Origin: Limnochorda pilosa
GTDB lineage: Bacteria > Bacillota > Limnochordia > Limnochordales > Limnochordaceae
Direction: 5' to 3'
Length of the DNA: 64,000 nucleotides
NCBI RefSeq assembly: GCF_001544015.1
Contig: NZ_AP014924.1
Coordinates: forward strand, 3,753,037 to 3,817,036
Below, in pieces: positions 53,590-61,622 of this stretch. How positions within the stretch are numbered: position 1 is the stretch's first letter; every line of letters begins with the position of its first letter. A program made the translations under genes and the position numbers. The notes beneath the pieces were generated by a model. It did not search any database. It was not told where the DNA came from and was given only the letters and a program-made list of their open reading frames with translations.

Positions 53590-53724
53590 GGTGCTGCCTC
53601 CCACCCCCACTGGTCCCTGGTGCCATGGCTGCGTACGCCTTAGGTGTTCTGCCCGCGGTAATGGGATTCCTTGCGAGGGGTGGGGCGACCTGCAGCCCGG
53701 GCACCTGGGTGCGACGGCCGTCGT

Positions 53725-54264
53725 TCAGTTCCCTCTGAGGAGGAGCAGCAGCACCAGGACGACCACGGCCAGGAAGAAGAGGAGCGTGCGCGAGCTGTCC
53801 CGGCGGGATCGGGCTACGAGCTGCCGGCGCTCGAGGCGGTTTGCCTGTTTCAGGTGCCGGAGGGCCTCGCCCCAGGCGCCCTGCTTGCGGAGGAGCGCCC
53901 CCAGATTGTGGTGCGCCAGAGGATGGTCCGGGTCGAGGCGCAAGGCCCGCTCATAGGACGCCCGGGCCGCGTCCAGGTCGTCCAGTTCCTGCTGGGCGTT
54001 CCCCAGGTTGGTCCACGCCGAAGCATTGGTGGGGTCGAGCTCGACCGATCGGCGGAAGTGGTCGAGGGCGTCCCGGGTCCGACGGAGGCGGGCCAGCGCC
54101 ACGCCCAGGCGGTTGTGGGTGTCGCTGCGTTCCTGCAGGTCCAGGGCCCCTTCGAACCGGGAGACGGCCTCCTCCAACCGGCCCGCTGCCAGCAGGGCCT
54201 CGCCTTCCTGGTGGAGGTCCTTCGCGCCCGCGTCCGGAGCAGGCTGCGTCGGTTCGAGGCTCAC
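53725..54264 (-). CDS. Tail-anchored TPR protein
   Basis: 179 aa. Three to four TPR units (HNRLGVALARLRRTRDALDHF, WTNLGNAQQELDDLDAARASY, HHNLGALLRKQGAWGEALRHL) end in a single C-terminal membrane helix (TLLFFLAVVVLVLLLLL) with almost nothing beyond. This topology puts the TPR domain in the cytoplasm on the membrane. Partner unknown. It has a good promoter and stands alone. Confidence 0.82.
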   Translation of the reverse strand: MSLEPTQPAPDAGAKDLHQEGEALLAAGRLEEAVSRFEGALDLQERSDTHNRLGVALARLRRTRDALDHFRRSVELDPTNASAWTNLGNAQQELDDLDAARASYERALRLDPDHPLAHHNLGALLRKQGAWGEALRHLKQANRLERRQLVARSRRDSSRTLLFFLAVVVLVLLLLLRGN

Positions 54265-54320
54265 AGCGTCACGTCCTTCGGGCGGCGCCCTGGGAATGCA
54301 CTTCCTTGCCGCCGGGGAGT

Positions 54321-54349
54321 ATTATAGCATTGGGGCAGGCCCGTGTCTT
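54321..54349 (-). promoter_or_regulatory. Promoter of the tail-anchored TPR gene
   Basis: Minus strand AAGACA (54344-54349), 17-base spacer, perfect TATAAT (54321-54326), about 57 bases before the start codon. Confidence 0.65.
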
Positions 54350-54392
54350 CACGCTTCCATCCGGCCTCTCGGGACGAGCGGTTCGCGCTACG

Positions 54393-54421
54393 GTATAAGG
54401 CCTTCTTCCTCGGACATATAC
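54393..54421 (+). promoter_or_regulatory. Possible forespore sigma-F type promoter of yyaC
   Basis: GTATA (54393-54397) and GGACATATAC (54412-54421), 14 bases apart, resemble the sigma-F pattern (GYWTA and GGnrAnAnTw). In Bacillus yyaC is a forespore gene. Two positions deviate, so this is tentative. Confidence 0.3.
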
Positions 54422-54498
54422 TCCAGTGCTGAAGGAGCCGGCCAGTTGCCCTCCGGTGACAACCGCGTCTTCTCGCGTGGAAACGGAGGAATGTCCGG

Positions 54499-55299
54499 GT
54501 GTGGTCCCCACTCCGCTCGCTCATGGGACCGGATGGGTCCCGTCACGAGCGGCTCGTCCCCCGGGTGCATGTGGAAGAGGAGGGGGCGGCCGGTCGGCTT
54601 GCCGGCGTTCTGGCCCGGTACCTGCAGGAGCCCTGGCAGAACGGGCGCGACATCCTCTTCCTCTGTATCGGGACCGATCGCTCGACGGGCGACTCCCTAG
54701 GTCCCCTGGTGGGGAGCCAGCTCGCTGCGCTGGAGCCGGCCACCTCAGGCCGGGTCCGCGTCCGGGGAACCCTGGAGGCCCCCGTTCACGCTTCCAACCT
54801 TCACGAGGCCGTCCGCGGCCTCCGGGAGCCCGCGCCCGGCCCGTTCGTGGTGGCCATCGACGCGTGCCTGGGCCGGGCGGAGAACGTGGGCTGCCTTACG
54901 GTGCGGCCGGGGCCGTTGCTGCCCGGCACCGGCGTGAACAAGTCGCTGCCCGCCGTCGGGGACGTGCAGGTCCTTGGCGTGGTCAACGTAGGCGGCTTCA
55001 TGGAGTACTTCGTCCTCCAGAACACACGCCTGAGCGCCGTCCTTCGCATGGTCGACGTGGTCTCCGATGCGGTCTGGCAGGCCATGGCCGGCCTCACCGG
55101 GGGAGAGGGTCGACGCATGCATCAGGTGGTTTCCGGCACGGCGAGCCCCAGCCGCTCGGCGACCTCCCCCAGGATCTCGTTCGGGCTCCTGCCCACGGCG
55201 TCGATCACCGGCGCCGCGGTGACCCGGGTTTCGAACCCCGCCAGGCCGTCGTCCATGCCGGAGACGATGACCACCGAAGCGGACGACAGGCCCTCCTGA
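54499..55299 (+). CDS. yyaC: Sporulation protein YyaC (GPR-like fold)
   Basis: 266 aa from GTG at 54499 (GGAGG eight bases before). ILFLCIGTDRSTGDSLGPLVGSQL, GTLEAPVHASNL, VAIDACLGR and NVGGFMEYFVLQNTRL match YyaC, a relative of the germination protease GPR. Bacillus YyaC is about 205 aa; here the similarity ends near MAGL (position about 55100). The remaining 60 codons read antisense into the ykuS gene, so the tail is probably non-homologous read-through or a sign of a lost stop. Confidence 0.85.
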   Translation: MWSPLRSLMGPDGSRHERLVPRVHVEEEGAAGRLAGVLARYLQEPWQNGRDILFLCIGTDRSTGDSLGPLVGSQLAALEPATSGRVRVRGTLEAPVHASNLHEAVRGLREPAPGPFVVAIDACLGRAENVGCLTVRPGPLLPGTGVNKSLPAVGDVQVLGVVNVGGFMEYFVLQNTRLSAVLRMVDVVSDAVWQAMAGLTGGEGRRMHQVVSGTASPSRSATSPRISFGLLPTASITGAAVTRVSNPARPSSMPETMTTEADDRPS

Positions 55300-55394
55300 A
55301 GCGGGACCACCCTCGCCCCCAGCTGCGACGCGTGCTCCTCCAGCACCCGGCGTACGGCCGGAAGCCGGTCCTCCACGGCCACGATCTTCTGCAC
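55122..55394 (-). CDS. ykuS: UPF0180 protein YkuS
   Basis: 90 aa from GTG at 55394 (AGGAGG eight bases before). IVAVEDRLPAVRRVLEEHA, VVIVSGMDDGLAGFETRVTAAPVIDAVGRSPNEILGEV resembles YkuS, a short protein of unknown function common in Firmicutes. Its 3' end overlaps the yyaC tail by 178 bases on the opposite strand. Confidence 0.8.
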   Translation of the reverse strand: MQKIVAVEDRLPAVRRVLEEHASQLGARVVPLQEGLSSASVVIVSGMDDGLAGFETRVTAAPVIDAVGRSPNEILGEVAERLGLAVPETT

Positions 55395-55445
55395 CTGAAG
55401 CACCTCCTGGCGGTAAGGTGATCCGCCCCGGGGCGCGCATGCGCG

Positions 55446-55880
55446 TCAAGATCTGGCCGTCTCGGCAACCGCCACCCGGGCCGCGCCCTCCGCGGCCGCC
55501 CCGTCCCGCGCGGGCGCGGTTGGGGCCGCCTGGCCCATGGAGCACTTCCCCTCGATGGTGCCCCCTTCTTCCACGACGAGGACCTTGGTGCGGACATCTC
55601 CAGTGATCGCTCCCGTGGAGAGAACGTGAAGGCGCCCCGCCACCTCAACGTCCCCGGCGATGCGGCCGGCCACGGTCAGCTCCGTGGCGTGAACCGTGGC
55701 CTCGATGTAGCCGTCGGCGCCCACCTCGCAGCGGCCCTCCACCGAAAGCTGCCCCGTCACCCGGCCGTCGACCCGGAGCCCGCCCTTCACCTTCAAGTGT
55801 CCCTCCACATGGGTGCTGGACCCGATCAGCGTCTCGACACCCATGTCCTCACGCTCCTTTGGCGCTGCACTGTTGAACAT
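55446..55880 (-). CDS. Bactofilin (polymer-forming cytoskeletal protein)
   Basis: 144 aa. ETLIGSSTHVEGHLKVKGGLRVDGRVTGQLSVEG and following repeats with hydrophobic residues every second position form the right-handed beta helix of bactofilins (DUF583). They polymerise without nucleotide and scaffold wall enzymes or ParABS. It follows an M23 peptidase gene, a common pairing. The C-terminus is Ala-rich and disordered. Confidence 0.9.
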   Translation of the reverse strand: MFNSAAPKEREDMGVETLIGSSTHVEGHLKVKGGLRVDGRVTGQLSVEGRCEVGADGYIEATVHATELTVAGRIAGDVEVAGRLHVLSTGAITGDVRTKVLVVEEGGTIEGKCSMGQAAPTAPARDGAAAEGAARVAVAETARS

Positions 55881-55926
55881 CCGCCATCCTCCATCCCTAG
55901 TAGGGCCGCGCGTCGACGATCCGGTG

Positions 55927-56919
55927 TCACGGAAGGTACGGCCAGGGCGAAACAGGCTTCCCGTTCACCCGGACCTCGTAGTGCAGGTGCGGTCCGGTGC
56001 TCACTCCCGTGTTCCCCACCAGCGCGATGCGCTCACCCTTGGCCACCGTCTGCCCCCGCTTCACCAAGAGGCGGTCGTTATGCCCGTAGAGGGTGCGCAC
56101 GCCGAAGCCGTGGTCGAGCTCGATGGCGTAGCCGTAGCCTTCGATCCAGCCGGAGCGTACAACCTTTCCAGCTGCGGCGGCCACCACAGGTGTGCCCCGA
56201 TTGGTGGCGATGTCGACCCCGTCGTGGTGTTCTCGCTGGCCCGTCAACGGATGGTCGCGGTAGCCGAAGTTCGAGCTGAGCCACCCGTTCACGGGCCAGA
56301 TGGAGGGCGTGTGCTGAAGCCGGTACACCTTTTGGTCGAGGTCCTTGCGGAGGGAGCTCAGGCGGCGATCCTGGGTTGAGACACCTTGGGCGACGCTCCC
56401 CAGGGTCGTTCGCATCCAGTCGGCAAGCTGGTTCGTGGAAAGGCCTCCGCCCGCCGGCAGGTCGACGCGCGGGGGCGGTGTGGCCAGGGCCAGGTCCACA
56501 CGGCTTCCCTGCGGCATCACGTCCGGGTTCGCGCGAACGATCTGCTCGACCTGGGCTGCAAAGCCCTCCAGCGCCTTCATCCGATCCGAGAGTTGCCGCG
56601 TCTGGAGGGCCAGCTCTTTGAACTGCGCTTCCTGGTGGGCCAGGGCGCTCGCCAGGCGATCCCGTTCGTCCTGGAGGGAGAGGACCTCCGCCTGGCGAGC
56701 CGTGGCTTGATGGCTCTGATGGACAACGGCGACCCCCAGCCCAGCCAGCGTGGCAAAGAAGAGGAGACCGGCCAACGCCACGCCGTGGACGTACGTGCGG
56801 GAGAGGTACCGTTGTCGCGCCGGACGCGCGGCGTCGCCAAGGATCACCAGGTGGAAGCCCTGGGGACGCGCCCGGTGGGTGGGCTTGGGCAAAGGACGAA
56901 CGGAAACCGACGGATCCAT
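55927..56919 (-). CDS. Membrane-anchored M23 peptidase
   Basis: 330 aa from ATG at 56919 (GGAGGAG before it; an in-frame ATG at 56937 is possible). A membrane helix (about 44-66), a coiled coil (about 72-125), then an M23 LytM domain (about 235-328) with HHDGVDIA, YGHN and the metal motif HLHYEVR. All zinc ligands look present, so it is probably an active peptidoglycan endopeptidase. Bactofilin-M23 pairs shape cells in other bacteria. Confidence 0.9.
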   Translation of the reverse strand: MDPSVSVRPLPKPTHRARPQGFHLVILGDAARPARQRYLSRTYVHGVALAGLLFFATLAGLGVAVVHQSHQATARQAEVLSLQDERDRLASALAHQEAQFKELALQTRQLSDRMKALEGFAAQVEQIVRANPDVMPQGSRVDLALATPPPRVDLPAGGGLSTNQLADWMRTTLGSVAQGVSTQDRRLSSLRKDLDQKVYRLQHTPSIWPVNGWLSSNFGYRDHPLTGQREHHDGVDIATNRGTPVVAAAAGKVVRSGWIEGYGYAIELDHGFGVRTLYGHNDRLLVKRGQTVAKGERIALVGNTGVSTGPHLHYEVRVNGKPVSPWPYLP

Positions 56920-56940
56920 CGGGGACTCCTCCTGCATCGA

Positions 56941-56956
56941 TGTTCCACGTGGAAAC
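56941..56956. promoter_or_regulatory. parS-like site 2
   Basis: TGTTCCACGTGGAAAC matches 14 of 16 bases of the parS consensus TGTTYCACGTGRAACA. It lies just upstream of the M23 start, 1.2 kb from the better site. Confidence 0.65.
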
Positions 56957-56994
56957 CTGGTACGGGTTCTGCTTGCGTCCCGTTTGTCCATGTG

Positions 56995-58125
56995 CTACCG
57001 GACACCCGGTAGCAGGGCCAGCAACCGCTCGGTCCACCGCCTCCGAGGAGGGATGAAGGCCCCGCCTTCGAGCAGCGTCTCCCCTAGGAGCCGCAGCGCC
57101 CGTCCGGCGGGCGACGAGGGCCGCCACACGGCCAGCGGGGTCTGCCGCCGCACGGCCGCCCGCATGGCGGCGTCCCATGGAACGATCCCCGCCAGTCTCA
57201 GGTCCATGGCCAGAAAGCGCTCCGCGGCAAACCTCATTTTGCCGGCCACCCGCTCGCCCTCCGCCAGCTCCTCGACCATGTTCACGACCAGCTCGAAGGA
57301 CCTCGTCCCGTGCCTCTCCCGGTAGAGCTTCAGCAGCGCGTACGCGTCGGTGATGGCGTGCGGCTCCGGCGTCGTAACAACCACGCTCTGGCTCGCGGCT
57401 GCGAGGCTGGAGGTCACGCGCGCCCCCACCCCGCTGCTCACGTCCACAATCATCACATCGGCCTCTCCGCCGAGTTCCTGTAGCTCCGCCGACAGCCACT
57501 CGTATTCCAGCGCCGTCATGTCCACGACCTCCGGGAGCCCGCTACCCGCCAGGAGCGCCCGCAATCCCGGCATCGGTTCCGCCAAGACGTCCCGGAGCCG
57601 CCGCTCACCCCGCACCACCCGGCCGAGGTCCGCCGTCCCGCCCACCCCCAGGAGCACGTCCACGTTTCCGGCGCCCAGGTCAAGGTCCATCAGGAGGACC
57701 TGCCGCCCCGCGGACGCCAGGCCTACCGCCAGGTTCACGGCGATGCAGGTCTTACCCACCCCGCCCTTGCCGCTTGCCACTACGATTAGAGGGCTTGTCC
57801 GCCCGGCGCCTCCGGAGATGGGAACCGGTCGTTCCACGACCAGGCAGCGCCCCGGGCCCGTCACCCGGTCGACCACCCGTGACCGGAACCGGGCGTGGGC
57901 CGATGTCTCCACCTCCACCGGCGCGCCCACGGGGACCAAGACCATCCGTCCCTCGTGCATGGGCGTGGAGAGCCGCACCTGCATGCTGCCGACGTCGAGC
58001 ACCCAGCACGGGTACTCGCCGGCGCGCAGCGGGACATCACTTCGGAGCAGCACTTCATCCCCGCTCCGGAAGGCTCCCCGGGTGGCGGTCCATCCGCTTC
58101 CGCTCTTCGCCTCGCGCGGCATCAT
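56995..58125 (-). CDS. MinD/FlhG-like ATPase with PilZN-type N-terminal domain
   Basis: 376 aa. Residues about 20-100 resemble the YcgR/PilZN beta domain (GDEVLLRSDVPLRAGEYPCWVLDV, LVPVGAPVEVE). From 112 on is a MinD/FlhG ATPase: deviant Walker A ASGKGGVGKTC (117-127), LLMDLDLGAGNVDVLLG, IVDVSSG. FlhG proteins normally lie in flagellar operons and lack this front domain; none of those genes is here. It sits between parB and the M23-bactofilin pair, hinting at polar positioning. Confidence 0.8.
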   Translation of the reverse strand: MMPREAKSGSGWTATRGAFRSGDEVLLRSDVPLRAGEYPCWVLDVGSMQVRLSTPMHEGRMVLVPVGAPVEVETSAHARFRSRVVDRVTGPGRCLVVERPVPISGGAGRTSPLIVVASGKGGVGKTCIAVNLAVGLASAGRQVLLMDLDLGAGNVDVLLGVGGTADLGRVVRGERRLRDVLAEPMPGLRALLAGSGLPEVVDMTALEYEWLSAELQELGGEADVMIVDVSSGVGARVTSSLAAASQSVVVTTPEPHAITDAYALLKLYRERHGTRSFELVVNMVEELAEGERVAGKMRFAAERFLAMDLRLAGIVPWDAAMRAAVRRQTPLAVWRPSSPAGRALRLLGETLLEGGAFIPPRRRWTERLLALLPGVR

Positions 58126-58164
58126 GGCGCCCCCTCCTCACCCCTCGCCGCGCAGGCACGCCGA

Positions 58165-58180
58165 CGTTCCACGTGGAACA
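58165..58180. promoter_or_regulatory. parS site 1
   Basis: CGTTCCACGTGGAACA matches 15 of 16 bases of TGTTCCACGTGGAACA; the inner 14 bases are a perfect palindrome. It lies in the gap between parB and the MinD-like gene, about 5.6 kb from the DnaA boxes, the expected place for ParB loading. Confidence 0.85.
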
Positions 58181-58192
58181 ATCCGCACGATC

Positions 58193-59032
58193 CTAACTCC
58201 CCACCATCGCCCTCACGATCCGCTCCAGGTCCTCCGGTCCGTAGAACTCGATCTCGATCCGCCCGCGCTTTCCCCTGGCCCGGACGGTCACCCGCGTCCC
58301 GAGTCGTTCGGCCAGATGCGACTCCACCGCGGCGGCCTCGGGGTCATGCACCCGCACCCGCCGCTTGCGTTCGGGGCGCTGGCGGAGACCCGCCGCCACC
58401 TGCTCCAGTCGCCGGACGCTCCACCCTTCCCGAACCGCTCGCTCCCCCAGCTCAACCTGCTGGGTAGCGTCTTCCACCGCCAGCAACACCTTGCCGTGCC
58501 CCACCGAAAGGTCACCCCGCATCACCATCTCCTGCAGCTCTGGTGCGAGCTGCAGGAGGCGAAGGGCGTTGGCCACGCTCGATCGCTTCCGCCCCACCTG
58601 GACCGCCACGTCCTCCTGCGTCCAGCCGAACTCGAGCATCAACCGGCGAAACCCGCGGGCCTCCTCGATGGGGTTCAGGCCCTCGCGCTGAAGGTTCTCG
58701 ATCAGCGCCAGAGCCGCTGCCTCCCGGTCCCCCATCGCGCGCACGACGGCGGGGATGGTACGCAGGCCCGCCATCTGAGCGGCCCGCCAGCGCCGCTCTC
58801 CCACCACGAGCTGGTATCCTTCGCCCGCCGGACGAACCACCACGGGCTGGAGCACGCCCTGCGCCCGGATCGACTCGGCCAGCTCTTCCAAAGCCCCCGG
58901 GTCCATCTGCTGCCGCGGCTGGTACGGGTTGACCACGATCCGTTCCACCGCCAGCTCGCGCACCTCCACGGCCGCCTCCCCCGCGTCCGGTATCAAGGCG
59001 CGCAGTCCTCTTCCCAGCGCCTGCCTCGTCAT
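58193..59032 (-). CDS. parB: Chromosome partitioning protein ParB (Spo0J)
   Basis: 279 aa. ALGRGLRALIPD start, the CTPase/ParB_N motifs NPYQPRQQMD and GERRWRAA, ENLQREGLNPIEEA, a helix-turn-helix (TQEDVAVQVGRKRSSVANALRLL) and a C-terminal dimer domain. It slides from parS as a CTP clamp and loads condensin. ATG at 59032 overlaps the parA stop (ATGA). Confidence 0.95.
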   Translation of the reverse strand: MTRQALGRGLRALIPDAGEAAVEVRELAVERIVVNPYQPRQQMDPGALEELAESIRAQGVLQPVVVRPAGEGYQLVVGERRWRAAQMAGLRTIPAVVRAMGDREAAALALIENLQREGLNPIEEARGFRRLMLEFGWTQEDVAVQVGRKRSSVANALRLLQLAPELQEMVMRGDLSVGHGKVLLAVEDATQQVELGERAVREGWSVRRLEQVAAGLRQRPERKRRVRVHDPEAAAVESHLAERLGTRVTVRARGKRGRIEIEFYGPEDLERIVRAMVGS

Positions 59033-59793
59033 CCCGCCATCACCTCCCTGGCCAGCTGCCGGTATGCAACGGCCCCGCTGCACCCATCATCGTAGAGAAG
59101 GATGGGCTGCCCGAAGCTGGGCGCCTCTGACAGCCGGACGTTCCTCGGGATCACGGTGTCGTAGACCTGCACCTTGCCGTGGAAGAACGCCCTCACGTCG
59201 CGCGAGACCTGTTCGGATAGGTTGGTCCGCGCGTCGTACATCGTCATGACGACCCCGTCCACCTCGAGCTTGCCGTTCAGGTGATGCCGCACGATCTCGA
59301 TGGTCTGCATCAGCTGGCTCAGGCCCTCCAGCGCGTAGAACTCGCACTGGATCGGAACCAAGGCCCCATCGGCCGCGGTCAACCCGTTCACCGTCAGGAG
59401 CCCCAGCGACGGCGGTGAATCGATCAGGACGTAGTCGTACCCGTCGCGCACGCCTTCCAGCGCCCGCTGCAGCCGGTACTCGCGCGACATGGTGGGAACC
59501 AGCTGGATCTCGGCCCCCGCCAGCTCGATGCTCGCCGGGGCCACGAAAAGCCCGGGGACCCCAGTGGGATGAACGATCCCCTCCAGGGCCTGCTCCTCGA
59601 TGAGCACATCGTACATGCACGCCTCCAGCTCACCTTTGTTCACGCCCACTCCGCTGGAGGCGTTCCCCTGGGGATCGATATCCACCAGCAGCACGCGCTT
59701 GCCCGCATCGGCCATATAGGCGCCCAGGTTGACCGCCGTCGTGCTCTTCCCCACCCCACCCTTCTGGTTTACGATGGCGATCACCCTACCCAC
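59029..59793 (-). CDS. parA: Chromosome partitioning ATPase ParA (Soj)
   Basis: 254 aa from GTG at 59793, giving the typical VGRVIAIVNQKGGVGKSTTA start with deviant Walker A. DIDPQGNASSGVG, LIDSPPSLGLLTVN and TMYDARTNLSEQV follow. It works with ParB in origin segregation and also regulates DnaA in Bacillus. It overlaps the end of noc by a few bases. Confidence 0.95.
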   Translation of the reverse strand: MGRVIAIVNQKGGVGKSTTAVNLGAYMADAGKRVLLVDIDPQGNASSGVGVNKGELEACMYDVLIEEQALEGIVHPTGVPGLFVAPASIELAGAEIQLVPTMSREYRLQRALEGVRDGYDYVLIDSPPSLGLLTVNGLTAADGALVPIQCEFYALEGLSQLMQTIEIVRHHLNGKLEVDGVVMTMYDARTNLSEQVSRDVRAFFHGKVQVYDTVIPRNVRLSEAPSFGQPILLYDDGCSGAVAYRQLAREVMAG

Positions 59794-60637
59794 GATCCTC
59801 AATCCCCTTCCGGCGGACACGCACGCGCAGCTCGATCCACTCGCCGTCCTGCTCTTGCTGCCACTCCACGGGTACGCCGCTCGCGCGTACCTGCTTCACC
59901 AGCTGTTCCACCCCGTTCAGAAAGAGCCGCACGTCCTTGAGCACCCATACCCGCTTCCGGCCCGCCTGGCGGTCCTTCTCCTTCCGCCGGGCGATCCAGG
60001 CCTCTGCCTCGCGGACCGTCATCTCTCGCCGGGCGATGACCTCCGCGGCCTCCCTTTGCGCCTCAGGCCCATCCAACTGGAGCAGCGCGCGGGCGTGTCG
60101 CTCGGTGAGGCCTCGCTGCCGCACGATCTCTAGAACCCCGGGTGCCAGGTGCAGCAGCCTGAGCTTGTTGGCAATGGTCGACTGCCCTTTCCCCACCCGC
60201 TCCGCCAGATCCCGCTGGGTGAGCCCGAACTCCTCCAGCAACCGCTGGTAGCCCCTGGCCTCTTCCAGGAAGTGTAGGTCCTGTCGCTGCAGGTTCTCGA
60301 TCAGCGCCAGCTCGGCGAGCTCACGATCCTCCACGGACCGAACGATGGCCGGCACCTCTTCCCACCCCAGGGCGCGCACCGCCTGCAACCGGCGCTCACC
60401 GGCCACCAGCTGGTACCTCCCGTCATCCCTGGCCCGGCGCACGACGATCGGTTGCAGCATGCCGTGCTGCCGGATCGACTCCCGGAGCGACACCAGACTT
60501 TCCGGGTCGAAGGCTTGCCGCGGCTGGTACGGGTTCGGGTCGATCCGGTCAACGGGTACCCGCTGTACCTGCTCGCGCGCCCATCCGCCCTCCTCTTCCC
60601 GCGCCCGTCCCTTGAGCAAGTCGCCCAGCCTGCTCAC
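59786..60637 (-). CDS. noc: Nucleoid occlusion protein Noc (ParB paralogue)
   Basis: 283 aa. VPVDRIDPNPYQPRQAFD, GERRLQAVRALGW, ENLQRQDLHFLEEARGYQRLLEEF, QRDLAERVGKGQSTIANKLRLL and GLTERHARALLQL are the Noc/ParB fold. Position between rsmG and parA is that of noc in Bacillus, where it keeps the divisome off the nucleoid. I do not see an N-terminal amphipathic helix as clear as in Bacillus Noc, so membrane binding is uncertain. Confidence 0.9.
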   Translation of the reverse strand: MSRLGDLLKGRAREEEGGWAREQVQRVPVDRIDPNPYQPRQAFDPESLVSLRESIRQHGMLQPIVVRRARDDGRYQLVAGERRLQAVRALGWEEVPAIVRSVEDRELAELALIENLQRQDLHFLEEARGYQRLLEEFGLTQRDLAERVGKGQSTIANKLRLLHLAPGVLEIVRQRGLTERHARALLQLDGPEAQREAAEVIARREMTVREAEAWIARRKEKDRQAGRKRVWVLKDVRLFLNGVEQLVKQVRASGVPVEWQQEQDGEWIELRVRVRRKGIEDRG

Positions 60638-60745
60638 GCGCCTGCCTCCTCAACCCCATCCCAGCATGCTGTCCTTTCGTTTTCTTCCCACAACCTTCCT
60701 CCTCACCCCTCCTTCTCGCGTCGCGCAGCCGTCTCCCCTCGCCCG

Positions 60746-61477
60746 TCAAAGAGGCCGCTTCGCCGGGACGCCAGGCCGCCGGGGATACGCCGCCTCCGTA
60801 GGCCGCGTCTTCCGCAGCACCACCAGCCGCCGCTCCCCCTCGCCCTCCGGCAGCGAGACCGCGACCACGTCCTCCACCTCCGCCCCCAGGACCTCCATGG
60901 CCGCGTGGGCCTCGGCCAGCTCGTCGCCGGCGCGGGGGCCCTTCATCATCACGGCGCGCCCGCCTACTTCCACCAGCGGCAGCAGGTACTCCGCCAGAAC
61001 CCGGGCGGGCGCGACCGCCCTGGCCACCGCCACCGCGTACCGCTCCCGCCCCCCGCCCCGCCCCCAGTCCTCCGCCCGCTCTTGCACGACCTCGACCCGA
61101 TCCTCGAGCCCCATGGCCGCCACGGCGCTCCTCAGGAAGGCGGCCTTCTTCGCCGTCGCCTCCAGCAGGGCTCCCCGGCCGTCTCCGGCTCCCAGCGCCA
61201 GGACCATCCCGGGCAGCCCGGCTCCGCTTCCCACGTCGATCCACCGGTCCCACCGGACCCCGCGCAGGAGCCAGAGCGTCGCGCAGTCGACCAGATGCTT
61301 GGTGACCAGCTCCTCCAGGCTCACCGCACCGGTCAGCCGGGCCCGCTCGTTCCCCGTCCACGCCAGCTCTGCGTAGGCCACCAGCCGCTTGCCCACCGCT
61401 TTCGGCACGGAGAGCCCCATACCGGCCAAATGCCTTGCCAGAGCGTCGGCGAGGCCCATCCCATTCTGCTCCGTCAC
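60746..61477 (-). CDS. rsmG: 16S rRNA (guanine-527-N7)-methyltransferase RsmG
   Basis: 243 aa from GTG at 61477. LARHLAGMGLSVPKAVGKRLVAYAELAWTGNERARLTG, KHLVDCATLW, the SAM motif IDVGSGAGLPGMVLA and VARAVAPARVLAEYLLPLV are intact. The enzyme methylates G527 of 16S rRNA. In Bacillus gidB follows gidA (mnmG) and thdF (mnmE); here it follows jag directly after a terminator. Confidence 0.95.
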   Translation of the reverse strand: MTEQNGMGLADALARHLAGMGLSVPKAVGKRLVAYAELAWTGNERARLTGAVSLEELVTKHLVDCATLWLLRGVRWDRWIDVGSGAGLPGMVLALGAGDGRGALLEATAKKAAFLRSAVAAMGLEDRVEVVQERAEDWGRGGGRERYAVAVARAVAPARVLAEYLLPLVEVGGRAVMMKGPRAGDELAEAHAAMEVLGAEVEDVVAVSLPEGEGERRLVVLRKTRPTEAAYPRRPGVPAKRPL

Positions 61478-61557
61478 CGCCGTCGCCCCCCTGCTTACGG
61501 CCGGGCGCCGGATCGCCAGCCTGCTGCCCGGTCTCGCCACTGCGCACATGCACATAG

Positions 61558-61589
61558 AAAAAGGGAGAACGTGCCCGCCACGTCCTCCC
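61558..61589 (-). terminator. Rho-independent terminator after jag
   Basis: GGGAGGACGTG pairs with CACGTTCTCCC (11 bp with one G-U; 61563-61573 and 61579-61589) around a 5-base loop, followed on the minus strand by five T (61558-61562). It ends the rpmH-rnpA-yidD-yidC-jag operon. Confidence 0.9.
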
Positions 61590-61622
61590 CCCGAAGGTGC
61601 TCGTGTCCTTGCCTCGCTGGGT

